Counted from the stretch's first letter, positions 7,360 through 15,484 are shown. The stretch: DNA of 64,000 bases from Humibacter sp. RRB41 (GCF_022761015.1 NZ_JAKWJQ010000002.1:496001-560000); one strand, 5' to 3'. A program made the numbers and translations. The notes: a model not told the origin generated them from the sequence alone.

Positions 7360-7593
7360 ATGGCGATCAACAGGCAGTACCTGACCGATGCTCGGACGTA
7401 TTGGCAGCAGTCGTACGACGCGATCTACTCCGCTCAGGAGGGAAGCCGACCGATCCAGAAGAGACTCGATGACGCCATCTCCGGCCTCGACCACTGCCAT
7501 ACCGCAATCGACGATCTGATCCATTGGGCAGAGCAGGCTACTCGAGAGCTTGAACGACTGGGCGTCTCGATCGAGAGCGCAGAGATCGACTGA
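7360..7593 (+). CDS. Small helical moron protein
   Basis: 77 residues, all helical and soluble, with two amphipathic segments (YWQQSYDAIYSAQ and SGLDHCHTAIDDLIHWAEQA). No known family was recognised. It follows the membrane protein gene at 6561 after a 175-base gap and has its own TAGAGT box. It ends two bases before the convergent stop of the methyltransferase gene. It may act with its membrane-bound neighbour, but that rests only on position. Confidence 0.7.
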   Translation: MAINRQYLTDARTYWQQSYDAIYSAQEGSRPIQKRLDDAISGLDHCHTAIDDLIHWAEQATRELERLGVSIESAEID

Positions 7594-7595
7594 AG

Positions 7596-9230
7596 TCACG
7601 CCGCCACCCCCAGAGCGTCGACGCAGACGGCGACGAGGTCGCGTGCGGCTGGCGGTGTGACAGCGTTCCCTGCTGCTTTCACGAGGTCGCGGTTCGAGAC
7701 CGGCTTGAGTCGGTCGATGGGCTGCCACTTGTAGTCGGCGGGGAATGCCATGCCTGCGGCGACCTCGCGCGGCTGAAACATGCGGAACAGCACCTCAGGC
7801 ACCATCTCCTCGGCCGCGCGCAGGTCGGCCACTGTGACCGGTCGCCGCGGCTGCTGCAGAACGGATACGTTGCCGCGCGTGGTGAGCGTGCGCATGTACT
7901 CGGAAGCGGGCGTCGTCATCTCTGCACCTCCTTCGTTGTGCCGGTGGATCAGCGCGTCGTGGATGCCTCCCGCCGCAGTCGTGGTGAGCGGTTCGTGCTC
8001 CGGGTCGGACGGCACGAGGCGGTCGCGCTCGTAGTGCATGACCAGCCCGTGATGGTTGCCGCCGGCGGTGAAAGTCCCCGCGGGTTCATCCACGGGTCGA
8101 GCCGTCGACGTGCCGTACATCTCGGCGATGAAAGGCATGTGCGCGAGCGCGGTCTCGGCGCGCGTTGTCTGTGCGCGCATCGGCACGTCGACCGGTGAGG
8201 CGACCTTCCCGTCACGTCCCTCGACCGGCACCGCGAGTGCTTTCGAGTTCGTCGTGTGCAGCGCCCGCAGCGGCTCGCCTACCGGCCAGATTCGGTAGTA
8301 CCCGCCCGGGTCACCGTGCGCAACGTGGTGCGGATCGGCAGCGTCGTACGTGTTCCCCGCCGCCTCGAGCGTCAATGGTCCCCAGTAGCGTGCGATGCCT
8401 GCAGCGATGCGCGCCCGGGTCTTCGGCTTGAGCCGGTCCCCGATGCGCTCACCAGGAAGGCTCCAGTCGATCGCCGCGGCGGCGGGCAGCCAGCCGGGTT
8501 CGACGATGCCGCCACAGCTCGAGCAGCAATACACGTACGCCTGCCGATACCGGCCGACCGTCTTACCCGGCTTGAACGACTGGACCGACTCCGCGACCAC
8601 GTCGCACTTCGGGCAGTATGCGCGCGGCCGGAGAATCCGATCCAGGTCCGGTGCCTTCGCGCCTTCCGGCCACGCCACCACGTAGATGCGGTCGCGTGAC
8701 TGCGGGGCTGGTGCGCCGAACGTCTGCGCGTGCATCGAGTTCAGGCTGACGACCCGGAACTGATAGCCGAGTGCCCGCAACTCCTGCCGCCACACCGTCC
8801 ACGCGGTGCGGTACTTCGCCTGCGTGGCAATGTCGACGACGTTCTCCACGATCACCAACCGGTACTGGTGGTACTCGATGAAGCGGAGCACGTCGAACAT
8901 CAGCAGCCGGGACCGGTTCTTCGCGTCATCCGACAGCGGATCCTCGAATAGGCCTTCCTCGATCGCGGGCAGCTTCGCACCGTTCGCCTGCGACCACTTC
9001 GTGCACTCCGGGCTCGCCCAGAGCATGTCCGTGCGCGGGAAGAACGACGGCCGCTCCTGATGCAGGTCCACAACCGCGTGATCCGTCGTCGGGTGATTCA
9101 AGGCATGGATGTCGGTGACGAGCTGCCAGTGATTCGCGGCAATGCGCACGTGCACACCGGGCACCTGGATCGCTCCCGTGCTCGATCCGCCGGCGCCAGC
9201 GAAGAGGTCAGTCACCGTAACCCCGCTCAT
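7596..9230 (-). CDS. DNA (cytosine-5) methyltransferase
   Basis: 544 residues with the ordered C5-methyltransferase motifs: motif I DLFAGAGGSSTGA (8-20), motif IV ASPECTKWS with the probable catalytic Cys76, motif VI VIVENVVD (about 127-133), motif VIII QSRDR (177-181) and a late motif X AAGNAVTPPAARDL. Motif IV has SPEC in place of PCQ, as in one phage subfamily. A four-Cys insert (CPKC at 206-209 and CCSSC at 235-239) forms a probable zinc ribbon before the target-recognition part. No cognate restriction enzyme is next to it, so it is probably an orphan enzyme that protects phage DNA. The ATG at 9230 places motif I at the usual distance. Confidence 0.92.
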   Translation of the reverse strand: MSGVTVTDLFAGAGGSSTGAIQVPGVHVRIAANHWQLVTDIHALNHPTTDHAVVDLHQERPSFFPRTDMLWASPECTKWSQANGAKLPAIEEGLFEDPLSDDAKNRSRLLMFDVLRFIEYHQYRLVIVENVVDIATQAKYRTAWTVWRQELRALGYQFRVVSLNSMHAQTFGAPAPQSRDRIYVVAWPEGAKAPDLDRILRPRAYCPKCDVVAESVQSFKPGKTVGRYRQAYVYCCSSCGGIVEPGWLPAAAAIDWSLPGERIGDRLKPKTRARIAAGIARYWGPLTLEAAGNTYDAADPHHVAHGDPGGYYRIWPVGEPLRALHTTNSKALAVPVEGRDGKVASPVDVPMRAQTTRAETALAHMPFIAEMYGTSTARPVDEPAGTFTAGGNHHGLVMHYERDRLVPSDPEHEPLTTTAAGGIHDALIHRHNEGGAEMTTPASEYMRTLTTRGNVSVLQQPRRPVTVADLRAAEEMVPEVLFRMFQPREVAAGMAFPADYKWQPIDRLKPVSNRDLVKAAGNAVTPPAARDLVAVCVDALGVAA

Positions 9231-9256
9231 GCGATTGCCCAAGCTAGAGTTCGTGC
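9228..9256 (+). promoter_or_regulatory. Moron promoter cassette, copy 3
   Basis: CATGCGATTGCCC, then TAGAGT at 9245-9250, TCGTGC and ATG at 9257. The -10 hexamer and its distance from the start match the other copies. The upstream half is shorter by three bases. The CAT is also the start codon of the leftward methyltransferase gene. Confidence 0.5.
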
Positions 9257-9805
9257 ATGTTCCTTGCCGACGGCACCGACCTCTGGGGTGTGGCCATCCC
9301 CGGATGGATTGGTGCTATTGGCACGGTTGGCGCGTCGATCATCGCAGTGATCGGTCTCCTCCTGGGCCGCGGTGCCAGGCAAGGAGTCAAGCAGCTCGCC
9401 GAAGACAGCAATCGAAACGTGAACAACGGCGCCGACCAGGATCGCCGAAACGTTGGGGAGGTCCATGCTGTCCTTCCCTTGATTCAAGGAGACATCTCCG
9501 GGGATAACGAGCCGGAGCCGGAACGAGCGACGTCTCTTGGCGTTACGTGGAGGCTCGAGCAAAGACCGAATCAGCGCTGGCTGCTTATCAATACGTCGCC
9601 CACCAAGGCGCTCATCATCAACGTCCAGTGCTCCGACAACATCGATGTCACGATCGAGGCCACGCTTCCTGCCGACGTCCCACCGGGCGCCGCATTCGCG
9701 TTCACTGCACACCGGAAACTTGGCCTGAACCCCGTCGCGTCCCTGTACATCGACTGGACTGTGGCTGACGGGTCGTCCGACTCCGCAACCTTCTACCTGC
9801 TCTAA
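9257..9805 (+). CDS. Single-pass membrane protein, paralogue-like of 6561
   Basis: 182 residues. After a short N-terminus, one membrane segment (WIGAIGTVGASIIAVIGLLL) is followed by a basic and acidic linker. A C-terminal beta-rich domain contains TWRLEQRPNQRWLLINTSPT, then AAFAFTAH and SLYIDWTVADGS. The order and the two landmark motifs match the protein encoded at 6561, although overall similarity is low by eye. It ends 18 bases before the convergent stop at 9823. It is probably expressed in the lysogen from its own leaderless promoter, with the domain on one side of the membrane. Orientation cannot be read with confidence. Confidence 0.75.
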   Translation: MFLADGTDLWGVAIPGWIGAIGTVGASIIAVIGLLLGRGARQGVKQLAEDSNRNVNNGADQDRRNVGEVHAVLPLIQGDISGDNEPEPERATSLGVTWRLEQRPNQRWLLINTSPTKALIINVQCSDNIDVTIEATLPADVPPGAAFAFTAHRKLGLNPVASLYIDWTVADGSSDSATFYLL

Positions 9806-9822
9806 CGTGAGGTGCTCGCTCA

Positions 9823-10632
9823 TCAGGCACCGACCTTGATCGTGATCGTGACCGACTGGCCGACAGCCACCTGCACCGGGGCAGGCAGCAAGCCCAACTT
9901 CGGCACCGCCGGCTCGAACTCACTCATCGCACGCAGGTCCGCGTTCTCACGCTCGAGCTCCACGATCCGCTTCTGCCGCGTCGTCGCGCGATCAGACCAA
10001 TCCGCGACCGACTCACGGAGACCACGCAGCTCGGATTCCATCGCACCCCACACGTCGGCCGACGCAGTGAACGGCTCCACGTCGACGACCTCAGCCAGCG
10101 CGACTGCGTCCTCCGAAAGCTTCTCAACTGAACCAGCGATGTCGTCGTGCGCGAACGCCTCCTCCACGGCACGCTTCTTCTCGGCCTCCGCCTTGCGACG
10201 CGCCGTGTTCGACTTCTGGTGCGCGTTGATCGCGTCCTTGCACGGCCGGCATGCCTCACCGTTCGTCCTCTTGCACCGGTAATAGCCGCTCGCCGTGCCA
10301 TGCGGAATGCCATCCGCAGGCTGAAGCGTCACCGGCAGCTCAGACTCAGGCACGGCAGGCATCTCTACCTCGACGATCTTCTTCACGATCGGCTCCTCAC
10401 TCGGCTTCACGCCCCCGCTCTTCACCCGAGGGGTGAACTCCTCGGCACCCGGGAACTCGCCCCGAGCACACGCCGCCGCGAACTCCGCATCCCACGCCGC
10501 ACGCGTCTTCGCCTCACGACACGACAGACCCCGCTCGACCTTCGCCGGGCACGCACCCCCACGGCACCCGCGCTCGAAGCCCTGCGGTGTCCCATGCGGG
10601 AACCCGTCCTCGAACAGATCCGCGGCGCTCAT
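9823..10632 (-). CDS. Phage protein with two HGTxxGY-Cys repeats
   Basis: 269 residues. Two similar Cys motifs occur: FPHGTPQGFERGCRGGACPA near the N-terminus and IPHGTASGYYRCKRTNGEAC, then RPC, near residue 125. Such HGT-x2-GY modules recur in actinophage proteins and probably bind zinc. A central helical part (RRKAEAEKKRAVEEAF) leads to a coiled coil (ATTRQKRIVELERENADLR) and a beta-rich Pro tail. No activity is known. The ATG at 10632 overlaps the upstream stop (ATGA). Confidence 0.7.
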   Translation of the reverse strand: MSAADLFEDGFPHGTPQGFERGCRGGACPAKVERGLSCREAKTRAAWDAEFAAACARGEFPGAEEFTPRVKSGGVKPSEEPIVKKIVEVEMPAVPESELPVTLQPADGIPHGTASGYYRCKRTNGEACRPCKDAINAHQKSNTARRKAEAEKKRAVEEAFAHDDIAGSVEKLSEDAVALAEVVDVEPFTASADVWGAMESELRGLRESVADWSDRATTRQKRIVELERENADLRAMSEFEPAVPKLGLLPAPVQVAVGQSVTITIKVGA

Positions 10633-10979
10633 GCTCGACCACTCCTCGCATATGCCAGTTCCCCTTCGAGGCGAACCGCGATGCGACGTGCGCGCTCGGT
10701 CTTGTCTCGCTCCATCTCTAGAGCGCCCGAGAAGATCGACGCGGCTATCTCCGCCTGATGCTGGTAATGCACCAGCTCGAGCCGTGAGGCGGCCAGCTCG
10801 GCGCGGAGATTGCCCTCCGTCACCTGTGACCACTCCGGACGCTCCGCGAGCCCTCGACGGATCTCCTGCAACATCGAGATCACACCCGACGTCAGAAGTG
10901 CTCCCTGCGCACCGAAGTGCAGTTCCCCGATCGCACCATCCAGATAGGCGAGAACACCCTCAACACCACCGTCAATCAC
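10629..10979 (-). CDS. Hypothetical phage protein
   Basis: 116 residues, helical, starting at a GTG (10979) that overlaps the upstream gene by eight bases. It contains Arg- and Glu-rich helices (ELAASRLELVHYQHQAE, MERDKTERARRIAVRLEGEL). No family was recognised. Confidence 0.6.
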   Translation of the reverse strand: MIDGGVEGVLAYLDGAIGELHFGAQGALLTSGVISMLQEIRRGLAERPEWSQVTEGNLRAELAASRLELVHYQHQAEIAASIFSGALEMERDKTERARRIAVRLEGELAYARSGRA

Positions 10980-11220
10980 GAGTCACCGCCGCAGCGAAAG
11001 CATTACCGAACGCGTTCACGAGAGAGGCGAGCACCTTCGCTGCCTCACCGAAGTAGCGACCCACCGCCGCCCACGACTCCCGCAGCTCACGCGCTGCTCG
11101 CTCCTCTGGCGACTCCGGCCGAGGCTCTCCCCGCAGCTCCGCGATCGCGACATCGAACCGGTACTCGGCACGCCCCAGGCACCGCTGCACGGCCCGCTCT
11201 ACCTGCTCCTCCGGGCTCAC
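10972..11220 (-). CDS. Hypothetical phage protein
   Basis: 82 residues, strongly acidic and basic helices (SPEERAARELRESWAAVGRY) and a hydrophobic C-terminal helix. The GTG start overlaps the J-domain gene stop as GTGA. Function unknown. Confidence 0.6.
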   Translation of the reverse strand: MSPEEQVERAVQRCLGRAEYRFDVAIAELRGEPRPESPEERAARELRESWAAVGRYFGEAAKVLASLVNAFGNAFAAAVTRD

Positions 11221-11891
11221 AGCAGTCCTTCCTCGCGGAGCTTCGCCTCAGCGAGCGTCACCCGCTGGAACATCGCCGCATCGCCGCCTGTGTCCGGGTG
11301 TGCTTCTCGCTGCGCTCGACGGAGCGCACGACTCGGCGCGCCAGCGATGAGACGCATCTCAGCATGGCCAAGACCGATGAACTTGCCGAGGAACGCGAGC
11401 GCATCGTCGGTGGTCGCGAACCCGCCCGGGATCGCCGTCGCCTCGAGTGCGAGGAAGCCGCGGTACTGCTCGCCGTGCGACGTCACCCCGTACCGGTCGA
11501 CCTTCCGCAGCGCCTCAAGCGCGAGAGCGATCGCGCGCAGGTTGTCCGTCCACGTCGTGAACGTGTCGCACGGATACGACAGGTCGCCCAGCTTCGTCGT
11601 GAACGACAAGATCACACCCGAATGCTCAGCCTTCGCCTGCGCACGCGGCTTCCCATCGAGCCGGAAGTCCGCCGGCGAAATCGCCACCAGCATCACCTGG
11701 TTCGTCGCGCCGAGCATCCGCAGCTCGCGATCGAGCAACTCGAGCGTTGACCACAACGGCACTGAGCGCCGCCTGTACGAATCGAACTCGCTCGTCTTGA
11801 ACGGTGCGACCTTCTTACGCGACTGCGGCGTCAACTCCCCCGGCCACTCCCTGATCGGACCGACATCCAGCCGGTCTGGCCACTCGCTCAT
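11217..11891 (-). CDS. Phage protein with C-terminal J domain
   Basis: 224 residues. The last 40 residues match helices II-III of a DnaJ J domain, with RALRRAQREAHPDTGGD holding the HPD triad at about 198-200, followed by MFQRVTLAEAKL. The HPD loop is what stimulates the ATPase of DnaK. The first 185 residues are a separate domain I do not recognise (HSGVILSFTTKLGDLSYPCD, FTTWTDNLRAIALALEALRK). A phage protein that recruits host DnaK to replication or DNA-bound complexes is plausible. Helix I of the J domain is not obvious, so this may be a shortened form. Confidence 0.75.
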   Translation of the reverse strand: MSEWPDRLDVGPIREWPGELTPQSRKKVAPFKTSEFDSYRRRSVPLWSTLELLDRELRMLGATNQVMLVAISPADFRLDGKPRAQAKAEHSGVILSFTTKLGDLSYPCDTFTTWTDNLRAIALALEALRKVDRYGVTSHGEQYRGFLALEATAIPGGFATTDDALAFLGKFIGLGHAEMRLIAGAPSRALRRAQREAHPDTGGDAAMFQRVTLAEAKLREEGLL

Positions 11892-12046
11892 CGGACGTCC
11901 TCCGCATCCTTTGACAGCGGATCGCCCGCATCATCCAACCGGCGGAAAAACCGCAACATCGCGGCCACCACCACGGCGACGAACGCGGCAAGCACAACAG
12001 CCCCACCGACGACCAACGCCAACACGAACACCAATTCCTCAGGCAT
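11888..12046 (-). CDS. 52-residue single-pass membrane protein
   Basis: The product starts MPEELVFVLALVVGG and has one membrane segment (about 5-30), then a basic and acidic tail (RFFRRLDDAGDP). Its stop overlaps the ATG of the J-domain gene (ATGA), and GAGAGGG precedes its own ATG. It resembles the 46-residue membrane peptide at 3408 in plan but not in sequence. No function is known. Confidence 0.6.
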   Translation of the reverse strand: MPEELVFVLALVVGGAVVLAAFVAVVVAAMLRFFRRLDDAGDPLSKDAEDVR

Positions 12047-12058
12047 TCCGAATCCCTC

Positions 12059-12541
12059 TCAAGCCGTCCGTGCGTGGAACTGATCCGCCGCACGCCTATC
12101 CGCATTCACGCTCTGCCACACCTTGATCTGGTCAGCCATCGTGTCCAGCCGCTTCCTCGCCAGACGCTCACGCTGCTCAGCGACCCGATACCGCAGATTC
12201 GCCTGCTGCACCTCATCCGTCGCCTCAGCGCGTCTCGTGCACATCTCCCCCGACCGCTCACCGTCATCCCGAAACCGGATGACCGCCTTCGCGACCTTCG
12301 CCTCGTACTCCGACTTCGCCACCGCGAACTCATCGCCTGCCTTCTCGAACGCCCACGAGTACACCCACCGCATCGCCGTGAACCGGATGCCGTCTGGCTC
12401 TCCCCGGGTCCGACGGAGCGCATCGACAAGACGTCGATGCAGCTCGTCCGTCGGATCAGGTGAGTAGATGCCAACCTCAGCCAACGCATCGATGACATCG
12501 GGCTCCAGCGGGGCGGTGCCCGGCTCCATCTCGACAGCCAT
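12059..12541 (-). CDS. Hypothetical phage protein
   Basis: 160 residues, helical, with a long basic and acidic helix (QQANLRYRVAEQRERLARKR) towards the C-terminus. It starts one base after the RecT stop. Its position in the recombination block suggests DNA metabolism, but no motif supports this. Confidence 0.65.
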   Translation of the reverse strand: MAVEMEPGTAPLEPDVIDALAEVGIYSPDPTDELHRRLVDALRRTRGEPDGIRFTAMRWVYSWAFEKAGDEFAVAKSEYEAKVAKAVIRFRDDGERSGEMCTRRAEATDEVQQANLRYRVAEQRERLARKRLDTMADQIKVWQSVNADRRAADQFHARTA

Positions 12542-12542
12542 C

Positions 12543-13508
12543 TCAGATCAGCTCGTCCGGGTTGCCCTCGCCGGGCGTCGCCGTCGGCCACTCCGTCACA
12601 GGCTCTTCGACGACCTCGGCATCCACCACGTCGTCGTCCGACTTGGTCTCTTCTGCCGGCGTGACATCAGGCTCCGGGAGGTGCTCGCGCAACTGCCAGA
12701 ACACCTGCTTCACCGACGGACCATCCGGCCCGTCTGTCGCCGCCAGGTTCAGCTCGCCAGCCGACTCCGCTTCCGCATAGAGAGCACGCAACGTGTCCCG
12801 GTCGCGACACCTCGACGCCAGACCCACCCAGTCACGCGATCGCGTCGGCGCCGGCGGCTCAGGCCGACGAGCAGGCTCCGGTGCGTCCTTCGCGGGCGCA
12901 GCCTGATCCATCTCCTCCGTGCCATAGATGCCGGAGAGGTCCTGCGGGAACGCCTTCCGCAACCCGAGCATCTCAGCGCACTTCGCCAACTGATTCGACG
13001 AGTTCGCAGCCCATTGACCGGACGGCTTCGCGTTCCCATCCCGATCCCTCGGGACATACCCGGAATAGGTCGCCACAGCCCACACAGGCTCCGTGAACCC
13101 CCGACGGTAGATGCCAACCCGCGCAGCCGCAGGCGGCGTCGTAGCCAGCCACACGTCCAACCACGTGACACCATCAGCCGTCCACTGCACCGGCGTCTGC
13201 CCGGTGTATTCCTTCGACCGCTCAGCGATCAATCGGAACCCATCGATCGAGGCCTGAATGCCCCACTTGCCGCCGCGCTCGATGCAGTAGATCTGCCGAG
13301 CCACAGGGTCCAACCCAGTGCGGCGGATCTGGTAGAGGAACGCCTCCACGATCGACTGCGGCGCCTCGAACGTCTCCTTCGTCCACGAGCTACCTCGCTT
13401 CACGTTCTTCTCGCCACGCAGCCCGAGCGACTCCATGAGCGCCGTCTGTTGCGGGTTCCACGCCTGCTTGTCCGCCGACTGCGGCAAGAGCGCAAGTGCG
13501 TCCGTCAT
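12543..13508 (-). CDS. recT: RecT-family single-strand annealing protein
   Basis: 321 residues from the ATG at 13508. The core carries RecT signatures: IVEAFLYQIRRTGLDPVARQ, then GKWGIQASIDGFRLIAERS, and later NQLAKCAEMLGLRKAFPQDL followed by GIYG. The last 100 residues are a Pro- and Asp-rich tail, more variable in the family. RecT anneals complementary strands resected by a partner exonuclease. The YqaJ-type nuclease gene two genes upstream is that partner. The pair gives the phage its own homologous recombination, useful for circularisation or repair of its DNA. Confidence 0.92.
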   Translation of the reverse strand: MTDALALLPQSADKQAWNPQQTALMESLGLRGEKNVKRGSSWTKETFEAPQSIVEAFLYQIRRTGLDPVARQIYCIERGGKWGIQASIDGFRLIAERSKEYTGQTPVQWTADGVTWLDVWLATTPPAAARVGIYRRGFTEPVWAVATYSGYVPRDRDGNAKPSGQWAANSSNQLAKCAEMLGLRKAFPQDLSGIYGTEEMDQAAPAKDAPEPARRPEPPAPTRSRDWVGLASRCRDRDTLRALYAEAESAGELNLAATDGPDGPSVKQVFWQLREHLPEPDVTPAEETKSDDDVVDAEVVEEPVTEWPTATPGEGNPDELI

Positions 13509-13897
13509 GCCGCCATCTCCTTCTTGACCCACGGCAACCGAAGCGTCGTGAACCCCTGATCGCGGCACGCGGCCGCATACCCCTGCTCAACGATTCCCGC
13601 AGCCGCGAGAGCGTCGATGATCGGCACGACCTTCTCCTGGAAGCCCTGGATCGGATGATCGATGTAGAGGTGGAAATGCCCCGGCGTGCTCGACGGGAAC
13701 ACCTGCACCGGAAGGTCGATGTCGAGCAGCAACTTGTGCACGCCATCCCCCAGATCCGACGTCTTCGACGTGATCGCGTTTGCTTCGTCGATGTCGTCGG
13801 TCCGCTCAAGCGACGCGAGCACGTCGTACCCGCTGTCAAACCGCACACTCTTGAGCAGCACCTGACCCAGCATCGGGTTGTTGTGGTTCGTCGTCAC
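13505..13897 (-). CDS. Hypothetical protein between nuclease and RecT
   Basis: 130 residues from a GTG that overlaps the exonuclease stop (GTGA). It has alternating strands (KLLLDIDLPVQVFPSSTPGH, FHLYIDHPIQGFQEKVVPII). Proteins with this HFHLYIDHP pattern occur in actinophage recombination cassettes. I do not know a function. It overlaps RecT by ATGA, so the three products are probably made together. Confidence 0.65.
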   Translation of the reverse strand: MTTNHNNPMLGQVLLKSVRFDSGYDVLASLERTDDIDEANAITSKTSDLGDGVHKLLLDIDLPVQVFPSSTPGHFHLYIDHPIQGFQEKVVPIIDALAAAGIVEQGYAAACRDQGFTTLRLPWVKKEMAA

Positions 13898-14901
13898 TTC
13901 GTCGCTCCCTTCACACCCGTCACCGTCAGCCGGCCCGGCTTCGACTTCGTCACCGTCCGCTTGAACAGCGCCTGATGCTCGTTCCACCGCTTCGACAACG
14001 ACTGCACCTCCGCGAACAACTCCGGATCAGCGTCCTTCGCCGCCTGCACATCCGGCTCCTCGACATCGGCGTCATCGCCAGGCGTCCACGACACCTGAGC
14101 CATCGACGACTTCTGCGAGAACGGCTTCTCCCCCATCCGCGACGTCAACGCAGACCAGGCCTGTTCCTTCGCCTTCTTTGCGTCCGACTCCGCCTCACGG
14201 AACCGCAGGACATCGACCGCGAAGGTGTCGAGCTCCTCGTCGACATCCGGCTTTCCGTCGGAACGCTGACGGTCCAGCTCCTCGAGGAACTCATCCGCCT
14301 TCGCCACCAGGTCATCGATGAGGAAGTCGTCGCGCTGCAGCCAATACCGGTGCAGCTCTCCCGCCGTGAACGATCCGTCTGGGAGCTCGATGCGCTCCTC
14401 GACCACGAACCGGCAACCGGTCGCACCAATCACGTACATGACCCACTGGCACTGGATCGCGTACCCCTTCTTCGCCATGTGCGGGGACCCCGGCGGCAGA
14501 TCCTCCCAGCACGTCTTGATCTCCGACACCTGCAGCTGCTCGTCGAAGTCGAGCCGGATGCCGTCAGGCGATGCCAGGTGCCGCGCATTCGACGGATGCC
14601 GGAATACACGCGACTCCGGCTCGAAGCCCTCGCCACGGAGACGCTCAGCAATGACCGGCTCGCGCGTTCTCCCCCAGCCAATGACCGGCACGTGCGAGAG
14701 ATCAGGTGTCGGCTCGTCCGACAGCTTCTCGTTGATCAGGGGCTGCATCGACTTCGCGCCGATGACCAGATCCCGGACCTCCGTCGCCGTGATCCCACGA
14801 CGACGCTCTGCAAGCCATGCCAGCCTGTCCGTATCGGACGCGCCCGCCCGAGACTCCAGCTCGGCCAGAACGGCCGGCACGCTCACATCAGTCATGGTCA
14901 C
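13894..14901 (-). CDS. YqaJ-type viral exonuclease
   Basis: 335 residues. The N-terminal 200 residues show the lambda-exonuclease (YqaJ) core: GITATEVRDLV, GWGRTREPVIAERL (catalytic region), ASPDGIRL with Asp113, SEIKTC with Glu127 and Lys129, and YAIQCQWVMY. Together these form a PD-(D/E)XK nuclease site. It should degrade one strand of linear double-stranded DNA and feed RecT. The C-terminal third is acidic. The start may be the GTG at 14901 (overlapping the upstream stop as GTGA) or the ATG at 14895. Confidence 0.9.
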   Translation of the reverse strand: MTMTDVSVPAVLAELESRAGASDTDRLAWLAERRRGITATEVRDLVIGAKSMQPLINEKLSDEPTPDLSHVPVIGWGRTREPVIAERLRGEGFEPESRVFRHPSNARHLASPDGIRLDFDEQLQVSEIKTCWEDLPPGSPHMAKKGYAIQCQWVMYVIGATGCRFVVEERIELPDGSFTAGELHRYWLQRDDFLIDDLVAKADEFLEELDRQRSDGKPDVDEELDTFAVDVLRFREAESDAKKAKEQAWSALTSRMGEKPFSQKSSMAQVSWTPGDDADVEEPDVQAAKDADPELFAEVQSLSKRWNEHQALFKRTVTKSKPGRLTVTGVKGATK

Positions 14902-15269
14902 GCCGCGTCGCCGCCGTCGAAGTCATCGTCGCCGCGACCTGCGTTCAGGTCGAGCACCGCGGCGCCCTTCACCGGCTCAGGGATGTCCAGCTGTGTCCTC
15001 CCCGTCCTCGCCGACGCCAGATCGAACAGCTTGTTCAGCAGCACCTGCGCCTCAGCTTCATCAGCCACCGGCTCGATACGCGTGATCTGCGCCGTCGCCG
15101 TAACCTTCCCCGACGCGAAGTCCGTGTCCTTCTTCGCCGTCACGAACGTGATCACCGCGACGTGCTGCTTCTGCGGATCATCCAGCAGACGATTCGCCCA
15201 CTCAGATCCGGCCAGCCCATTCGCCTCGTCATCCTTCGGAAGCGCGCCCTTCAACTTCGTGTCACTCAT
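14898..15269 (-). CDS. Hypothetical protein of the recombination block
   Basis: 123 residues from the ATG at 15269. The centre reads as beta strands (HVAVITFVTAKKDTDFASG, VTATAQITRIEP), suggesting a small beta barrel, and the tail is acidic (GRGDDDFDGGDAA). An acidic tail and beta core next to an exonuclease would fit a single-strand-binding protein, but no SSB motif was found. Function unknown. Confidence 0.6.
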   Translation of the reverse strand: MSDTKLKGALPKDDEANGLAGSEWANRLLDDPQKQHVAVITFVTAKKDTDFASGKVTATAQITRIEPVADEAEAQVLLNKLFDLASARTGRTQLDIPEPVKGAAVLDLNAGRGDDDFDGGDAA

Positions 15270-15484
15270 CGCTCGTATCCCTCCGTGCTCAGGCCGCGCG
15301 CCTCGAGCGCCGCGGCACGCTTCTTGTTCGATCGCGAGCGGAACTCGCTCGAATGCCGAGTACCGAACGCACCCGGGACGTTGGCCTGGAACCAGGCGCG
15401 CTCCGTGATCGGAGTGCCCACCTTCGGCTTGTGCTCGAACTTCACTCCGCCGCGCTTCCGCGCCTTCCTCGCCGCCGTCGACAT
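15266..15484 (-). CDS. Small basic phage protein
   Basis: 72 residues, very basic (AARKARKRGGVKFEHKPK, RSRSNKKRAAAL). It may bind nucleic acid by charge. The ATG overlaps its upstream neighbour's stop. No family was recognised. Confidence 0.6.
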   Translation of the reverse strand: MSTAARKARKRGGVKFEHKPKVGTPITERAWFQANVPGAFGTRHSSEFRSRSNKKRAAALEARGLSTEGYER

